IMG/VR virus record: IMGVR_UViG_3300044629_000131
Span: 1-64,000 of that record
Reading direction: 5' to 3' (one strand)
DNA: 64,000 nucleotides
Source of the DNA: a virus
The position numbers were made by a program, and so were the translations under genes. Numbering within the stretch: the first letter of the stretch is position 1; the number at the start of each line of letters is the position of its first letter. This document shows positions 9,842 through 23,100 of this stretch, piece after piece. The notes beneath the pieces were generated by a model, which was given only the letters and a program-made list of their open reading frames with translations, was not told the origin of the DNA and made no database searches.

Positions 9842-12800
9842 ATCGGTTGCTAAAACAGATACTTTTGAGAGTCAAAGATTAACTATCAATTTAATAGGTC
9901 AAGATTTATTCTCACTATCTTCTGGTACATCAGCGCAAGAATTTGCAAGACTACTGGTATCAGACGGAACCGAAGTATTGCCATCGTATTCATTCTCCGA
10001 TGAATCTAACCTTGGATTATACAGAAGTGATATCGCATCAATTTCTGTTACGGCATCTGATTCAAATGTATTTAAGTTTTCATCAAATGGTAATGTTTCT
10101 TATAGAGACTTAAAATTTACAAAATATTATATTCAAAATGCTGATATCAGCATTACAGATCCTGGTTCTGGATATGATGTTGGTACTTATACAGATATTC
10201 AATTAATTGGAGGATCTGGAACAGGAGCAGTTGCTGATATTATTGTATCTCCAATCGTAGGATCTATAACAAATTCTGGTTCTGGATATACCGAAGGAAA
10301 TTATGGAAATCCATTTAAATTTAGGACAATATCTGGTTCTGGTTCTGGAGCAAGAGGAACGATTGTTGTTTCAAGCACTGGCAATATCAGTTCTTTTGTT
10401 ATAACAGATTATGGAACAGGATTTGTATCTGGTAATACTATAGGATTATATCAACCCCTATCTGGTGTTTCTACAACTTTAAGCACATCAAGTACACAAA
10501 TAACTGTTCCCAGCACGACAACAATTGTTACTGGATCCACGGTAACTGTTACATCTGGAACTGGAACATTAGCCGCACAAACTACTGTTAGTAGTATCAT
10601 TGATAATACTACTATCGAATTATCTACAGCGCCAACAGCAGATGGAAGTGCTATTCTTATATTCACTCCATTGTATGGAAATGGTAGCAATTTTGTATAC
10701 ACTATTTCCGAAATTGATTCTGTAGAATCTATTGATGTTATTGGTGGTGGTAGTGGGTATAAACTTGGTGATATTGTTACAGTAAATCCAGGAGATTTGT
10801 CCGTTCCAACGGAGTATGATGTTGATATAGTCACTCTACAATCTATAACATTTAGTGGAACGATAACATCTGGAACTTTTGTAGTTGGTGGCACTATAGA
10901 GTTATCATCAGGTGGATCCCCTTATGAAATTTATGAAGTTAATACATCTGGTGGAAATATTACTTCTATAGTAGTCGCAAATGGTGGATTTCAAGCATCC
11001 GATGTCATTATTAAAACTGGAATTGTTTCTCCAACGTATACAATTGCCACTGCTACAAATACCGATAGATATAGAATAGATGATGTTGTAACTCCAGATA
11101 TCACACTTTATGTTGGATCAAAGTATATATTTAATTACCCATCTGGACATCCATTCTCACTATCAACAACCAATAATGGTATTCACAATGGTGGAACTGA
11201 ATACACAAATGGAGTTACTAGAGACGAAATCGCAAATACTCTTACAGTAATACCAAATATATCATATCCCACTACCATATATTATTACTGTACAAATCAT
11301 TCTGGAGAAGCTGGATCTGGCAACTTTACAATTAGTTCAAGTAATCCCAATCCCCCAGGAAGTGGATTACAAATAACTTTATCTACTATATCTATAGATG
11401 ACACTGTAGATATTGATATTGTTGATGGAGATATCAGTTCAAATTCGGCAACAATTCAGAATCTCACATCATCTACTGGTAATATAACAGCACTAACATC
11501 AACTAATGGATCTATAGTTAGTTTATCTTCAACGACTATTTCTGGACAAGGTAGTGGTCTGACATTATCTTCTAGCGGTACTACAAATATTACTATAAAT
11601 CCTGGCGCCAATTTAAACATTGGATCTGCTCTATCAATTGAAAAAAGTTCTGGTAACATCACAACTTCTGGTGTCATTAAAAGCACAGGGTCCTTCAATT
11701 CATCAGATGTCTTAACAATCCAAACTAATAATATTTCTTCAACTGGAGACAATAATATCGTTTTGTCTCCAGCAACTGGAAAAAATGTAAAAGTTTCTGC
11801 TACTACTTCTTTAGTTGTTCCTGTTGGAAATACTTTACAGAGACCATCTGGGGCAAATGCTGAGAGTGGATCAATACGATTTAATACAGAAACACAACAA
11901 TATGAAGGATATAATGCTTCTGTGGCAGCATGGTCATCTCTGGGAGGAGTAAGAGATGTAGATGGAAACACATATATTATTGCTGAAGAATTTACTGGAG
12001 CAAATGATAATAATATATGGTTTTATAATGGAGGTATAAACACACTAAGAGTCACTCAAAATTCTTTAGATCTTATAGATGCGAGAACAATAAAGTCATA
12101 TGATTATTCTGGATCTGAACATTGGGCGCCATTTAAATATTTTTCTCTTGGAGACTTCGTATCTTATAATGATAATATTTACGAAGTTACATCTGCTGGT
12201 CTAACCGATTCAGATCCACCTGTTCATATCACTGGATCTGTAATTGCTAATGGTGGAAATCCACCTATCGTAGGAGCAATTGCTACGTATACCGTTTCAA
12301 CCCCCTCTGGAAATAATTCCACTGGAAATTATACGTATGTAGATCCATATGGCGGAGCAACATTTTTCATAGTTTTCTCATCTGGCAGTTTAATAAGTAT
12401 TGATATAACTTCACAAGGAACTGGTGGATATTCTATTACTGGTGGTGGAGTTAGTAATATCATCACTATTCCTGGAACATCTATTGGAGGAGAAACACCA
12501 TTAGATAATTTAACAGTAACAGTTACTGGACTTGCTGGAGCTATTGAACTTACATTTGATAGACTAGCATTTGGAGAAGTTATTTTTGATAGTGTAACGG
12601 ATGTATCTATAAAAAATGCTCCATTATTTGTACAAGATACTACTACTTCAGCACAATTAGAAATTTCATCTGAAGGTATTGAGTCTAATGGAACTTTAAC
12701 TCTGACAGCGCCAGCAGGTTCCAATGTTGTTATTGATGCCGTATCTTCCCTTGCTATCCCATCTGGAACTGAAGCTCAAAGAGGAACTCCAATTCCAGGA

Positions 12801-13631
12801 TCTATAAGATATAACACAACTTCAAATCAATACGAAGGTTATAATTCTTCGTCTTCAAATTGGTCATCTCTCGGTGGAGTGAGGGATGTAGATGGCAATA
12901 CTTATATTGTTCCAGAGTTATCATCTGGTAGCAATGAAAATATTTTATATTTTTATAATGACGGGGCAAACACATTACAAGTAAAAAAAACTGATCTGAG
13001 ATTTGAAGAAATTGATACAATAACTTCAGCAAATGAATCTTTAGATTTTAATGTCAATACTGTTAGTTTCAATACTACAGATTTTTCGATTGATAATAGC
13101 AATTTATCTACTTCTTTACTATCTTCATCAAAAACAAATCTTGATTTGGGAATGAGTGTGGGATTAACAGTAGATACTGTTATTAGATTTACTTCAAGTG
13201 GAGAAATTTATTTGAATAAATCTTTCGGAACTGGAATATTTAATGGCATTAAGTTTTTAGATAACGCATTAAAAACTTTTGAACTTGATGATGTTCAAAT
13301 CAAAACATTTGAGATAGTATTACAAAAAGGAGTTACAAACTCTGGATCTACATCTATTTACGATCCAAATATCATAAGTAGTTCAAAAATAACAGTAAGT
13401 GCTGTAGATATAGTTACTGACGATGTTCAAACAGAAGAATATAATGTTATAGTCAAGTCTGGTGACATATATAACGTTGAGTATGGATCAAATAAAACAT
13501 CAACGTTATATTCTGCTTCTTTTGATATATCTCCAGCTGGCAATTTGAGAATTAATATTACTCTCTCTAATAGCGTTCCTGTAAATAATGAAGTTGTTAT
13601 TACTATAATTAGTACAAACGTTAAGAAATAA
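9828..13631 (+). CDS. Large repeat-rich structural protein with cupredoxin-like domain
   Basis: A 1267-residue protein, probably a tail fibre or baseplate-associated virion component. Residues about 100-310 hold several GSGY-type repeats (GSGYDVGTY, GSGYTEGNY, GSGYKLGDIV). Residues about 424-504 look like a cupredoxin fold: GHPF with H441 and YYYCTNH with C488 and H491; the position of the usual axial Met is Glu 494. Two related modules with EGYN....WSSLGGVRDVDGNTYI occur near residues 692 and 1003, pointing to an internal duplication of about 310 residues. The ATG overlaps the upstream gene by 14 bases. Function in the particle is inferred from context and composition. Confidence 0.8.
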   Translation: MAVLRSVAKTDTFESQRLTINLIGQDLFSLSSGTSAQEFARLLVSDGTEVLPSYSFSDESNLGLYRSDIASISVTASDSNVFKFSSNGNVSYRDLKFTKYYIQNADISITDPGSGYDVGTYTDIQLIGGSGTGAVADIIVSPIVGSITNSGSGYTEGNYGNPFKFRTISGSGSGARGTIVVSSTGNISSFVITDYGTGFVSGNTIGLYQPLSGVSTTLSTSSTQITVPSTTTIVTGSTVTVTSGTGTLAAQTTVSSIIDNTTIELSTAPTADGSAILIFTPLYGNGSNFVYTISEIDSVESIDVIGGGSGYKLGDIVTVNPGDLSVPTEYDVDIVTLQSITFSGTITSGTFVVGGTIELSSGGSPYEIYEVNTSGGNITSIVVANGGFQASDVIIKTGIVSPTYTIATATNTDRYRIDDVVTPDITLYVGSKYIFNYPSGHPFSLSTTNNGIHNGGTEYTNGVTRDEIANTLTVIPNISYPTTIYYYCTNHSGEAGSGNFTISSSNPNPPGSGLQITLSTISIDDTVDIDIVDGDISSNSATIQNLTSSTGNITALTSTNGSIVSLSSTTISGQGSGLTLSSSGTTNITINPGANLNIGSALSIEKSSGNITTSGVIKSTGSFNSSDVLTIQTNNISSTGDNNIVLSPATGKNVKVSATTSLVVPVGNTLQRPSGANAESGSIRFNTETQQYEGYNASVAAWSSLGGVRDVDGNTYIIAEEFTGANDNNIWFYNGGINTLRVTQNSLDLIDARTIKSYDYSGSEHWAPFKYFSLGDFVSYNDNIYEVTSAGLTDSDPPVHITGSVIANGGNPPIVGAIATYTVSTPSGNNSTGNYTYVDPYGGATFFIVFSSGSLISIDITSQGTGGYSITGGGVSNIITIPGTSIGGETPLDNLTVTVTGLAGAIELTFDRLAFGEVIFDSVTDVSIKNAPLFVQDTTTSAQLEISSEGIESNGTLTLTAPAGSNVVIDAVSSLAIPSGTEAQRGTPIPGSIRYNTTSNQYEGYNSSSSNWSSLGGVRDVDGNTYIVPELSSGSNENILYFYNDGANTLQVKKTDLRFEEIDTITSANESLDFNVNTVSFNTTDFSIDNSNLSTSLLSSSKTNLDLGMSVGLTVDTVIRFTSSGEIYLNKSFGTGIFNGIKFLDNALKTFELDDVQIKTFEIVLQKGVTNSGSTSIYDPNIISSSKITVSAVDIVTDDVQTEEYNVIVKSGDIYNVEYGSNKTSTLYSASFDISPAGNLRINITLSNSVPVNNEVVITIISTNVKK

Positions 13632-13634
13632 AAA

Positions 13635-14138
13635 ATGGCATTAATTAATAACCCATTAGATTCTTCTTTTGGATTTTCAGTAAATGATGTTAATGTTTTA
13701 AATTCCACAAGGGATTTGCAGAATATTAACTCCGTATCTATTCAAAACTCAAACTTCTCTGATATAGTAAAGAAAGACTATATTTTGAGAGGTATTGACA
13801 GTGGTTTTTTAACCTTGGATGGATTAACTATTCTCTCTCTTCCTTCAAACAGTATTAATTTTGTTGATTCCAAAATTATTGGAATAAACACTGATGGATC
13901 TGGATACTACTCTGTTAAATTCGAATCAACCATTACTGTTAGTTCTGTTGGAGATGTAATTGGAAGATCTCTAATAAAAAGTATTATATCTGATCAGGTT
14001 CCTTCTGGACAATCTTGGCAGGTTAGTGAATATGATGCTGGAATATCCAATCAATATAGTTTTTCAACGTCTAGAAGTGGAACACCAGATAGTGTAAAAT
14101 GGACTGGTTACATCCAAGTTATTAGTACATCTTTGTGA
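13635..14138 (+). CDS. Probable small structural protein, 167 aa
   Basis: Not recognised. Composition (Ser, Ile, Asn, Thr rich) resembles its neighbours, with a predicted beta-rich body and no membrane segment. It begins three bases after the stop of the 1267-residue protein and precedes the giant fibre gene, so it may be a fibre connector or accessory protein; that is context only. No clear Shine-Dalgarno sequence is present, consistent with re-initiation after the upstream stop. Confidence 0.65.
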   Translation: MALINNPLDSSFGFSVNDVNVLNSTRDLQNINSVSIQNSNFSDIVKKDYILRGIDSGFLTLDGLTILSLPSNSINFVDSKIIGINTDGSGYYSVKFESTITVSSVGDVIGRSLIKSIISDQVPSGQSWQVSEYDAGISNQYSFSTSRSGTPDSVKWTGYIQVISTSL

Positions 14139-14147
14139 ATATTGTTG

Positions 14148-14155
14148 AATAAATA
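14148..14155 (+). promoter_or_regulatory. Candidate late promoter for giant fibre gene
   Basis: AATAAATA, 38 bases before the ATG at 14193, downstream of the stop at 14138. It matches seven of eight positions of the T4 late box. Confidence 0.65.
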
Positions 14156-14192
14156 AACCAGGGATTAATAATATCTTGGAGTTTCCAGTAAG

Positions 14193-17100
14193 ATGAGTCT
14201 AGAATTTAATGCTGATAGGCAGGAAGTAAGAGCTTCTAATCTTAAAATTTCTAGTTCGGATGATTTAACATTCCGTTCTGGAAATGGAAATGACGAAAAA
14301 GAAGTTTTACGTGTATTGATTGATCCTGTAAGTAAGCTTCCTCGTATTGGTGTTAATAGAACAGGAAGAAGATTACAAAGCATTACAGTTTTAACAGCTG
14401 GAAGTGGATACACAATTGCCCCAAGTGTTCTTATTTCCCCACCAGATGATCTTGTCAATGGAATACAAGCAACTGCTACCGCACTAATTCTTGGTGGTTC
14501 GTTATTAGGAATCTCAATCAACAATGTTGGATTTGGATATTCTTCCCCACCTACGATCACAGTATCTGGAGGTGGAGGATCTGGAGCTACCGCAGAAGCA
14601 ATACTAGACACAGTAGATTATGAGTTAGATGTTAATGGCGCTATCAGAACATCAACTTCCATCATTTCTGACACTGCAAGAATTTTAAACCTCGACATTG
14701 AAAATTTTGTTACTCCAGATATTAATTTCAGAGCACCAGACTTAAAAATATACGCGAATAATGCTGGTAGTATTTGGGAACCAAATACAACTTATCAAAT
14801 TAATACAATATTATATTTTGGCGATAATTTATATCGCGTAGAAAATAATGGAATATCTGGAACCAGTGCTCCTTTATTCAAAGATGGTTCTGCCCAAAAT
14901 GGACAGATTTTATTGAAGCATGTTGGATTTAGAGTAAATGATGATGAAAAACCATTTTATGAACAGACAATTTATCCTAGATCAGTAACACCACCTCTTG
15001 GCGATAAATCTGATAAAATTGCTACAACAGAATATGTTTTAAATCTTGCAACAAATGATGTTGGTGGTCGCGTCTATGTTTCACAAGAAATTGGAAATGA
15101 TGCTAACAATGGTAGATCGGCTGCTGCGCCAGTAAGAACAATTAAGAGAGCATGTCAAATTGCTTCCGCAAGTATTGGAGTTAAAGAAACTGTCATTATT
15201 TCTGGCGGAGATTATGTAGAAGATAACCCAATTTCAATTCCACCAGATTGTTCTATTGTTGGTGATAACCTACGTCTTGTAATTATTAGACCAGGAAATC
15301 CTCGCAAACATATGTTTAAGTTTGCGGATAAAAACTATATCACTGGAATTGTTTTCAGAGATCAATTAGATGCCGAACAAAAACCAGTATCCACATGGGA
15401 TTTTGCTGTAGCATTTGATGATAAACAAAGATTGTATTATGACCCAAGTGTTGGTGGTGATTTCTTAAGAAATTTTCCAATTGGACATCAGATATTTGGA
15501 AAATTAAAATTTAGAGTATTTTTCCAAGATCATACTGGTATTCAAGTTACTGGCGGAAACCCAACTGGTTCTTTCTTTACAATTGGCGCTCAAGTTATTG
15601 GTGTCAACACTGGAGCAACTGGTATCGTTACGGCTATTACTTACGATGAGACTAGTGGTAATGATGCTTACGAATCTGGAACTTTTGATGTTGAAGTTAC
15701 AGGTGGTTCTTTTGCTATTGGTGAAACTTTTGAATATGATGTTGGCACTCCGCCAAGTGCTATTACGTATTCAATGGTATCAAATGATATTGTTTCAATT
15801 CGTGCCGAGGGTGAAGTTGTCTATCATGGAACGCAAGCATCATCCCCATTGAATATCACTAGAATAGATGGTTCTTTACAAGGAACTTTTACTGGTGGAT
15901 TTGGTGGCGATGATGATTTGGGTGGTTTGGTCTTTTATACAAACCCATTAATAGGTGCTCAAAACATTCACGATTTTAAAGAGGGTCAAGAAATTGTAAT
16001 TTCTGGATTGACTGGTAATCTATCTGTCTGTAATGGAATACAAAGGATCTATAAAGTAATTGAAGATGCTGACGGTAGATCTAGAAGATTTGTAATTCCA
16101 AAGAAACTACCTTCTTTTACAGATAGCAACTATATTCCACCAGGAAGTGTCACTGTAGTATCAAGATCATATTATATTCTTGTATCATTATTAAACTCAC
16201 CAAATAAATTTGAAAGCACTGCTTTTGTAGGAAGAAGATGGCAAGATGCTACCAATTTAATTAGAAATAGTATTGAATTTATTAAGGATGAAACTTATTT
16301 AAAAGTTACCGACGAATTTAATGGCATTAATTATACCACATTTACTCAACCAAATCCAGATAAATGTCGTAGAGATATTGGACATTTTGTAAATGCCATC
16401 TGTAATGACTTACAATTCGGAAGTAACTTCAATGTAATTGAGGCAGCGAAGAGATACGTTGCTGGAACTCAAATTGGGTATATTGGCAATGAAATTACAG
16501 AGACAGTTAGAGCTTTTGAAATAGCAAAAGACTTATGTAAACTTGCTGTTAGAAATTGGCATACTGGAAATGGAGCATATTCACAACCTCTTTATACAGC
16601 AGAATATTCCCAACTTTCATATTATGTAGATTCAACAGTAATTGAAGACACTACACCACCAACGTGTGATGATGTTGTATCAGCTGTTGACACTCTTGGT
16701 TACTTGTTTGTTGACGTTATAACAAATAACGCAGCTAATAGATATCTTGATGCTTGCGAATTAATTGCCAGAAATGAAGAGGTAATTATTGAGGAAGTTA
16801 TTGGTGAAGTATCTACCGCATATCCAGATTTTTATTATCCAGATACAAGTCCAGATGGATACAGATTTAAAGATTCCAGAAATTTAATTTATTCTAACTT
16901 AGAAGAAATTAAGGATAGAGCAATTGCTAAAATTGCTGTCTCCCATCCAGATTTCTATTTCCCTGGAGATACACAAACTACTCAATACAGCAGATTTTAT
17001 GATGCTTATAGATTGATTCAGCAAAATATTAAAGAAATTAAAGATAGAGCACTTGCTGAAATTTCCGTTCAATATACAGAAGCTGGATGGGGCACAGATT

Positions 17101-20100
17101 GGATTATTCCAGGTGATACTATTTCCCAGGCTCGCGCTAGATTTTATGACGCATACCGCTTAATTCAAAAAAATAGAAATATTCTTGTTGAAACCGCATA
17201 TGCTACTGTAGTATCTTCACCACCAGTACCTGCTCCAGCAGATTTACTAGCAAAATGTAAGAGAGATATTGGATATTTTATTGATGCGGTATCACTAGAC
17301 GTATTTTTGGGTGGGAACGAATATTCCAGAAAGTTTATTCAGCAATATTATAATAATGGTACTCCAATTTCAAATGGTTTAGTTGGAGAAGAAACACAAT
17401 CGGTAACTGCATTTAATAAGGCAAGAGATGCCATGGCAGCAGCAGTTACCAATACTCTTGGTAGTTTTAGTGGCGTAGTAACTTCCAGTCCTGCTGGTGG
17501 AACATGGGTTGACGGATCAACAGGAACAAAAACTGTTTATACGGATTTAACAATTTCGTCTGGACCAGCAACTAATGGTGGAGGCGGTGGGAACATTGCC
17601 AATAATAATAGTAGCGCATGTGCTGATGTTAGAAGTGCTATTACAACCCTTTCTGGAATTATTACAGATAGAATTACTGCTGGAAATTTGAGTGGATTGC
17701 CATCAGAAACTCTAGGAAGTCTTTATTCTGGTTCTTCTAAGTGTTGGAGAGATATTGGGTATTTTGTTGATGCGATTTCTCTGGATCTTTTTGTATCATC
17801 AAACAAATATTCAAGACAATTCATTCTTCAGTATTTTGATAATGGTACTCCAATTTCAAATGGTTTAGTTGGAGAAACAGCGCAATCTGTTGTTGCGTTT
17901 AATATGGCTCGTGACATGATGAAAAAAGCAGTCACTAACCAATTATACGTAAAAGATCTTACAATATCAGATGGTCCAGCAACATATGGTGGCGGAGGTG
18001 GAGATATTCCAGTTTTACAATCTGGAAATGCTGCTGCTTGCGCTGACGTACAAAGTGCTATCACCACTCTTTCTGGCATTATTACTGATCGTATTAGTGC
18101 TGGAAATTTAACGGGGCTACCATCAGAAACTGCCCCAGTCTATCAAACTGGACAAGCAAAGTGTCGTAGAGACGTTGGATATGTTATCAAGGCAGTTGCT
18201 AATGATCTTTACAATGGTGGAAACTCAAATATTATTCTAGCAACAAAATATTATTTCGATTCATCTGGAACTCCAATTTCAAATGGTTTAGTTGGAGAAA
18301 CAGCTGAGAGTGTTACTGCTTTCACAGCAGCAAGAGATGCGATGAAGTTGGCAGTTTCTAATCAACTATATGTGAAAGATTTGACACTTACTGTTGATCC
18401 AGTTACTGGATCAAACACAAATATTAATTCATGTGCTAATGTTCATTCAGCAATAGATACTTTAGTTGGAATTATAAATTATGCCGTTTCAAATTCAACT
18501 TTAAGTAATTTACCAGCAGTTAACACTGGAATTTACTTAACTGGTGAGAATGTATGTAAGAGAGATATTGGATACATTCTTTCAGCACTAAGAAGAGATA
18601 TAACCCTGGGAGGAAATGCTGGCATAGTTTCTGCTGGAGAAGCATATTTTAGTGGAGCGGTCTTAACTGGAATTTCTCAAGCAGAATTACCAGTTACAAG
18701 ATTTGCGTTTGAAAAAGTTAGAGACCTTGCTATTCTTGCCGCAAGAAATTGGCGTACTGGAAATGGCGCGTACTCACAACCATTATATGAACCAAAATAT
18801 TCTATCATTCCTTTATATACTGACAGCACAGTAACAGAAGATACAACACCTCCAACATGCGATAACGTTGTTTCTTCTATAACATCATCATTCGCAACAC
18901 TTGATGATATTTTAGACGGTGGAACAATTCCATCAAAAACATATGGAACTCTTTACAATACAGATAGTATTATCAATATTCCAGATAATACTGTTTATGA
19001 CGCAGATAATCTTTACACGAACTTACTAACTGTATATGACGATCTGCCAATTATTGAGGCTTCTCCATATATTCAAAACGCATCAGTAATTTCTTTCCTT
19101 GGTGGTGGTGGTGCTGAAATTGATGGTAAGAAGGTTAAACAACCAAACTGCCCTTTCCCTGGACTGGAACCAGATGGCAATGCATCATATCCAAATCAAG
19201 GAAAATCAATGGTTGCTGCTCAGTTTACCATCATTACGTTCAACGGAACTGGATATCTTATTAAGAATGACGGTTATACTCAGCTAGTTTCTGTTTTCGT
19301 TCTGTTTGCTAGAGATGGTGTACTTGCTGATACTGGAGGTTATGCTTCAATCACAAACTCAGCAACAAACTTTGGTATCTATGCTCTAAGAGCTATCGGA
19401 TATAGAGAAGAACCATATGTATTTGATATTGGAACTATTGTAAGTACAAATATAACTCCAAATGGAAGTACTATTTTAAGAATTGGCGGATTGGGAAGAG
19501 AACCACTTGAGCACTACATTGTAAAATTTGCTGACTATGAAAATCAAGATCCAGATATTGAATATTATATTGATGGTGTAAGCAATGTTTCAGTTGGTCC
19601 TCCATTTACAGCTTCGTGTGCGTTAAATGCTCCGATTTTAATCAAGAGAAAATCAAATGGCACAAACGTTGCGGTAGTAGATGATGCGGAAATGGTTGGT
19701 AAGGAAGTAAGATTACATAGACCATCTATTGTTAACTCATCATCACATACTTGGGAATTTGCTGGTTCTGGTACAGACTATAATGCACTTCCAGAAAATG
19801 GAGGAACAAAGATAGACGCTTACGAGCAAGTATCAGAGGCATATGGAAGAGTTTACACTTCTGGTACTGATGAACTTGGAGACTTTAAAGTAGGTTCTTT
19901 TGCCAAGATTGAAAACAGAACTGGTAATATCACATTTACTGGAACTGTTAGTATCTCCGAAGTTGAATTCCTCAAGTTAAAAGGTGGAGATGTTGTCGTT
20001 ACTGGATTTTCTGCTGCTAATAATCTTGGCGGTGCTTTTGCTAGCGATTCTCTGATTGCTACCCAAAAAGCAATTAGAGATTATATTGGTAATAATCTTG

Positions 20101-23100
20101 GACCATATCTCAACAAACCATATTCAACAAACGCTGTTCCAAGAGCTCTTGTTGAATTAACAGATTCTGGTAAGATATCACTAGATCAAATACCAGCACT
20201 ACGACCATTCAGTGTATTTACTGTTGATGATTTATCCGCAAGATTAGCACTTGAAGGTCCATTAGCAGGCGATATTGCTATCCAAACAGATACAAATACA
20301 TCATTCATTCTGAATAATGACCTTACTAGTCTATATCTTGGAATTCCTGTTGATAACTCATATACCTTTACGGTTGGATCTTTGGTTACTGGAGATTTAA
20401 CAAATGGAATTCTTCAAGTTACCGAATATCGCAAAGGTGTAGTTTACGAAATTCAAATAACTGATTCTGGATCTGGTTATACTTCAGCACCAACAGTAAC
20501 TGTTGGTGCTCCAGGAACTGGTGTTTCCGCAACAGCTGTTGCTTCTATCGCAAATGGGGAAGTTGTTACTGTTACAATAACATTTAATAATGGATATATT
20601 GGTGGTTATGGATACACTACTGCTCCAACAATTTCATTTAGTGCTCCTGGTGCTGGAGGAACTACTGCGGCTGCTAATGCTCTGATAGAATCAAGAGTTT
20701 ATGGAGACATAGTTAATAGAATTAAGATATCAGATACTGATTCAGTATTAGATCATTCTGGAACACCAATTTCTGTTAATGTAACTAGGGTCATTAATAC
20801 ATCTGCATCAGATGCTAATAACTGGGTTTCTCTCTCATCATCTTCTGTTTCTGCTCAAGATATTACTTCTGGTGTAATTTCAACATCAAGACTTGCTCAA
20901 AATTCATCTGAAGCAAATTCATTTACATTCTTAGCTGGTGATCAAACATATAAACCAGTAACTCAAACAATCAAAGCACAAGAAAGAAGGTATTTCTTAA
21001 AAACAATTGCCACTTCAACAACTCCATCGGCAGCATTAGTAGTTCAACCAGATTCTAGACTGTTAATAGGGCATGAAGTATTTGGTAATGGTATCGCAGA
21101 AAATACCACAATTTCCCAATTAATAACTACAGAGGGAACAACTACTATTACATTAAGTTCTCCTATAACTCAAAATATTTCTAGTGGTTCTGTAATCACA
21201 TTTAGAAGACCAGAGTCTGTAGTTCTATTTGAGTCATCTTTCGTAAAGACAAACTATATTGATTCTATTATTATTCAAAGTGGTGGATCTGGATACACAA
21301 ATGGTCAATACTTTGGTATCCCATTAACTGGAGGAACTGGCACTGGATTAACAGCAAATATAGTTGTGTCTAGTGGAGAAGTTACTAGCATTACAGTAGC
21401 AGATGGTGGTGTTAATTATACGGAAGATTTTGTTGTTGATGATGAACCCATCGTTCTTGGCGCTGGAGTTGGTCTAGTTTTACTGGCAAAATTAGCTGGA
21501 AGCACAAAAAATGCTGGTGTGATTGGTATGGATATTAAGAGAGTTGATGACAAAACTCTTAATGCTGATCCATATGGAAATGCTGGTGTTGCTAGATTCT
21601 TAAAATCCGATACTCCACTTGGAAGAATTGGACAGTTTAGATTTTCTGCTGGTGGTGGTGTTTATATTGACCAAGGCCCAGATTCTGGATTTGATGCGGA
21701 TAAACTCGATGGACAGCAGGGCAATTATTACCTAAACGGTGCTAATTTCTTAGATGCTAGTATTTCCCCATCTAAGCTAACAAGTGGAACTTATAATATT
21801 GATATCAGTGGACAGTCTGGTAATACACTAAGACTAACTACACAAACAGGAAACCCAAATAATAGTGCGTTACCAAACGTATCTAATGTTGGTATAACAT
21901 CAGATTGGAGAGCTAATACTGCTGATGGATTAGTAGATCCGTTTAGACCAAGCGATCCAGATAGCGGATATCATGGAGTAATTACATTTAGACAATTTGG
22001 AAGTGCTAATGACCAAACTGGTGGTGGAGTAAGACAATTAGGATTTACGGATAAAAACAATTTATGGATTCGTGGATCTGGTGCTGGAGTTGCAAACTGG
22101 AGTGATTGGAGAGTTGTTTGGACTAGTGGAAATGATGGTGTGGATAGTGGTCTTGATGCTGACAGATTGGATGGAAAACAAGGATCCTTCTACCAAAATG
22201 CCCAAAACATAAACACTGGTGTGTTTGGAGCATACCACCTACCAACATTATTTGACACAACAAAAATACTCACAAATCTCTCTATTCAAAGTTATGATGG
22301 CAATCCATTCTATAACATCTATATTTCTGGAAAAGCATTAACAACATTCCCATTCCAGGTTAATCAAACTGTCAATCTTTATGATAGTAATCTACAGGGT
22401 GTTGGAAGTGTTTACATTAGTAATGTTACTGCTGATGGTACTAGTGCTGACTCAACAGATCATTATACAATCTTAGAGGTTAGATTGGATAATGGTGGAT
22501 TTGGAAATGCTATAAGAATTGGTACAGCATCAATCAATGAAATCTTCCATGATTATACCCCCTCTACACAAACAGCGAGAGAGTATGCTTCCTTAACTTC
22601 TTCTGGTGGATCTGGAAGATTGCGTTTGGGTTCTTTAACTACATCATCTTCCCCAGTAGTAGACTTTAACTCAAGCGGAAATAATATCACATATGATGTA
22701 AGACTTCAAGCTACTGGTGGTAATTCATCCAATGGCAATGGAGAACTCAATGTTATTGTTGCGAATACAAACTCACTTAAGGTTAATAATAATATTGTTT
22801 GGAATGCTGGAAATGTAACATTTAATTCTGGTCTAAGTTCTGGAGCATATAATACTGCTGCCAATGGAACAGCTGTACTGAGAGATTCCACTGGCAATTT
22901 TGCTGCTAATTTTATAACAGCTTCGCTCATTGGTGCCGCTTCTCTAAACGTTCTCAAGACTGGTGACACAATGAGTGGCGATCTGACTGTTGGATCGGTT
23001 ACTAGATCATCCAGTTCTTTTGTACGTGTATTGAGTAACGATTCAAATAGTGCTGGATTTGAAGCGTATGGGAACAACCAGGGAACTGGATACCTATACA

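Noticed and set aside
10451-14611. Several minus-strand frames of 131-171 aa in the fibre block
   Set aside because: Low-complexity shadows of Ser/Thr/Gly-rich genes.
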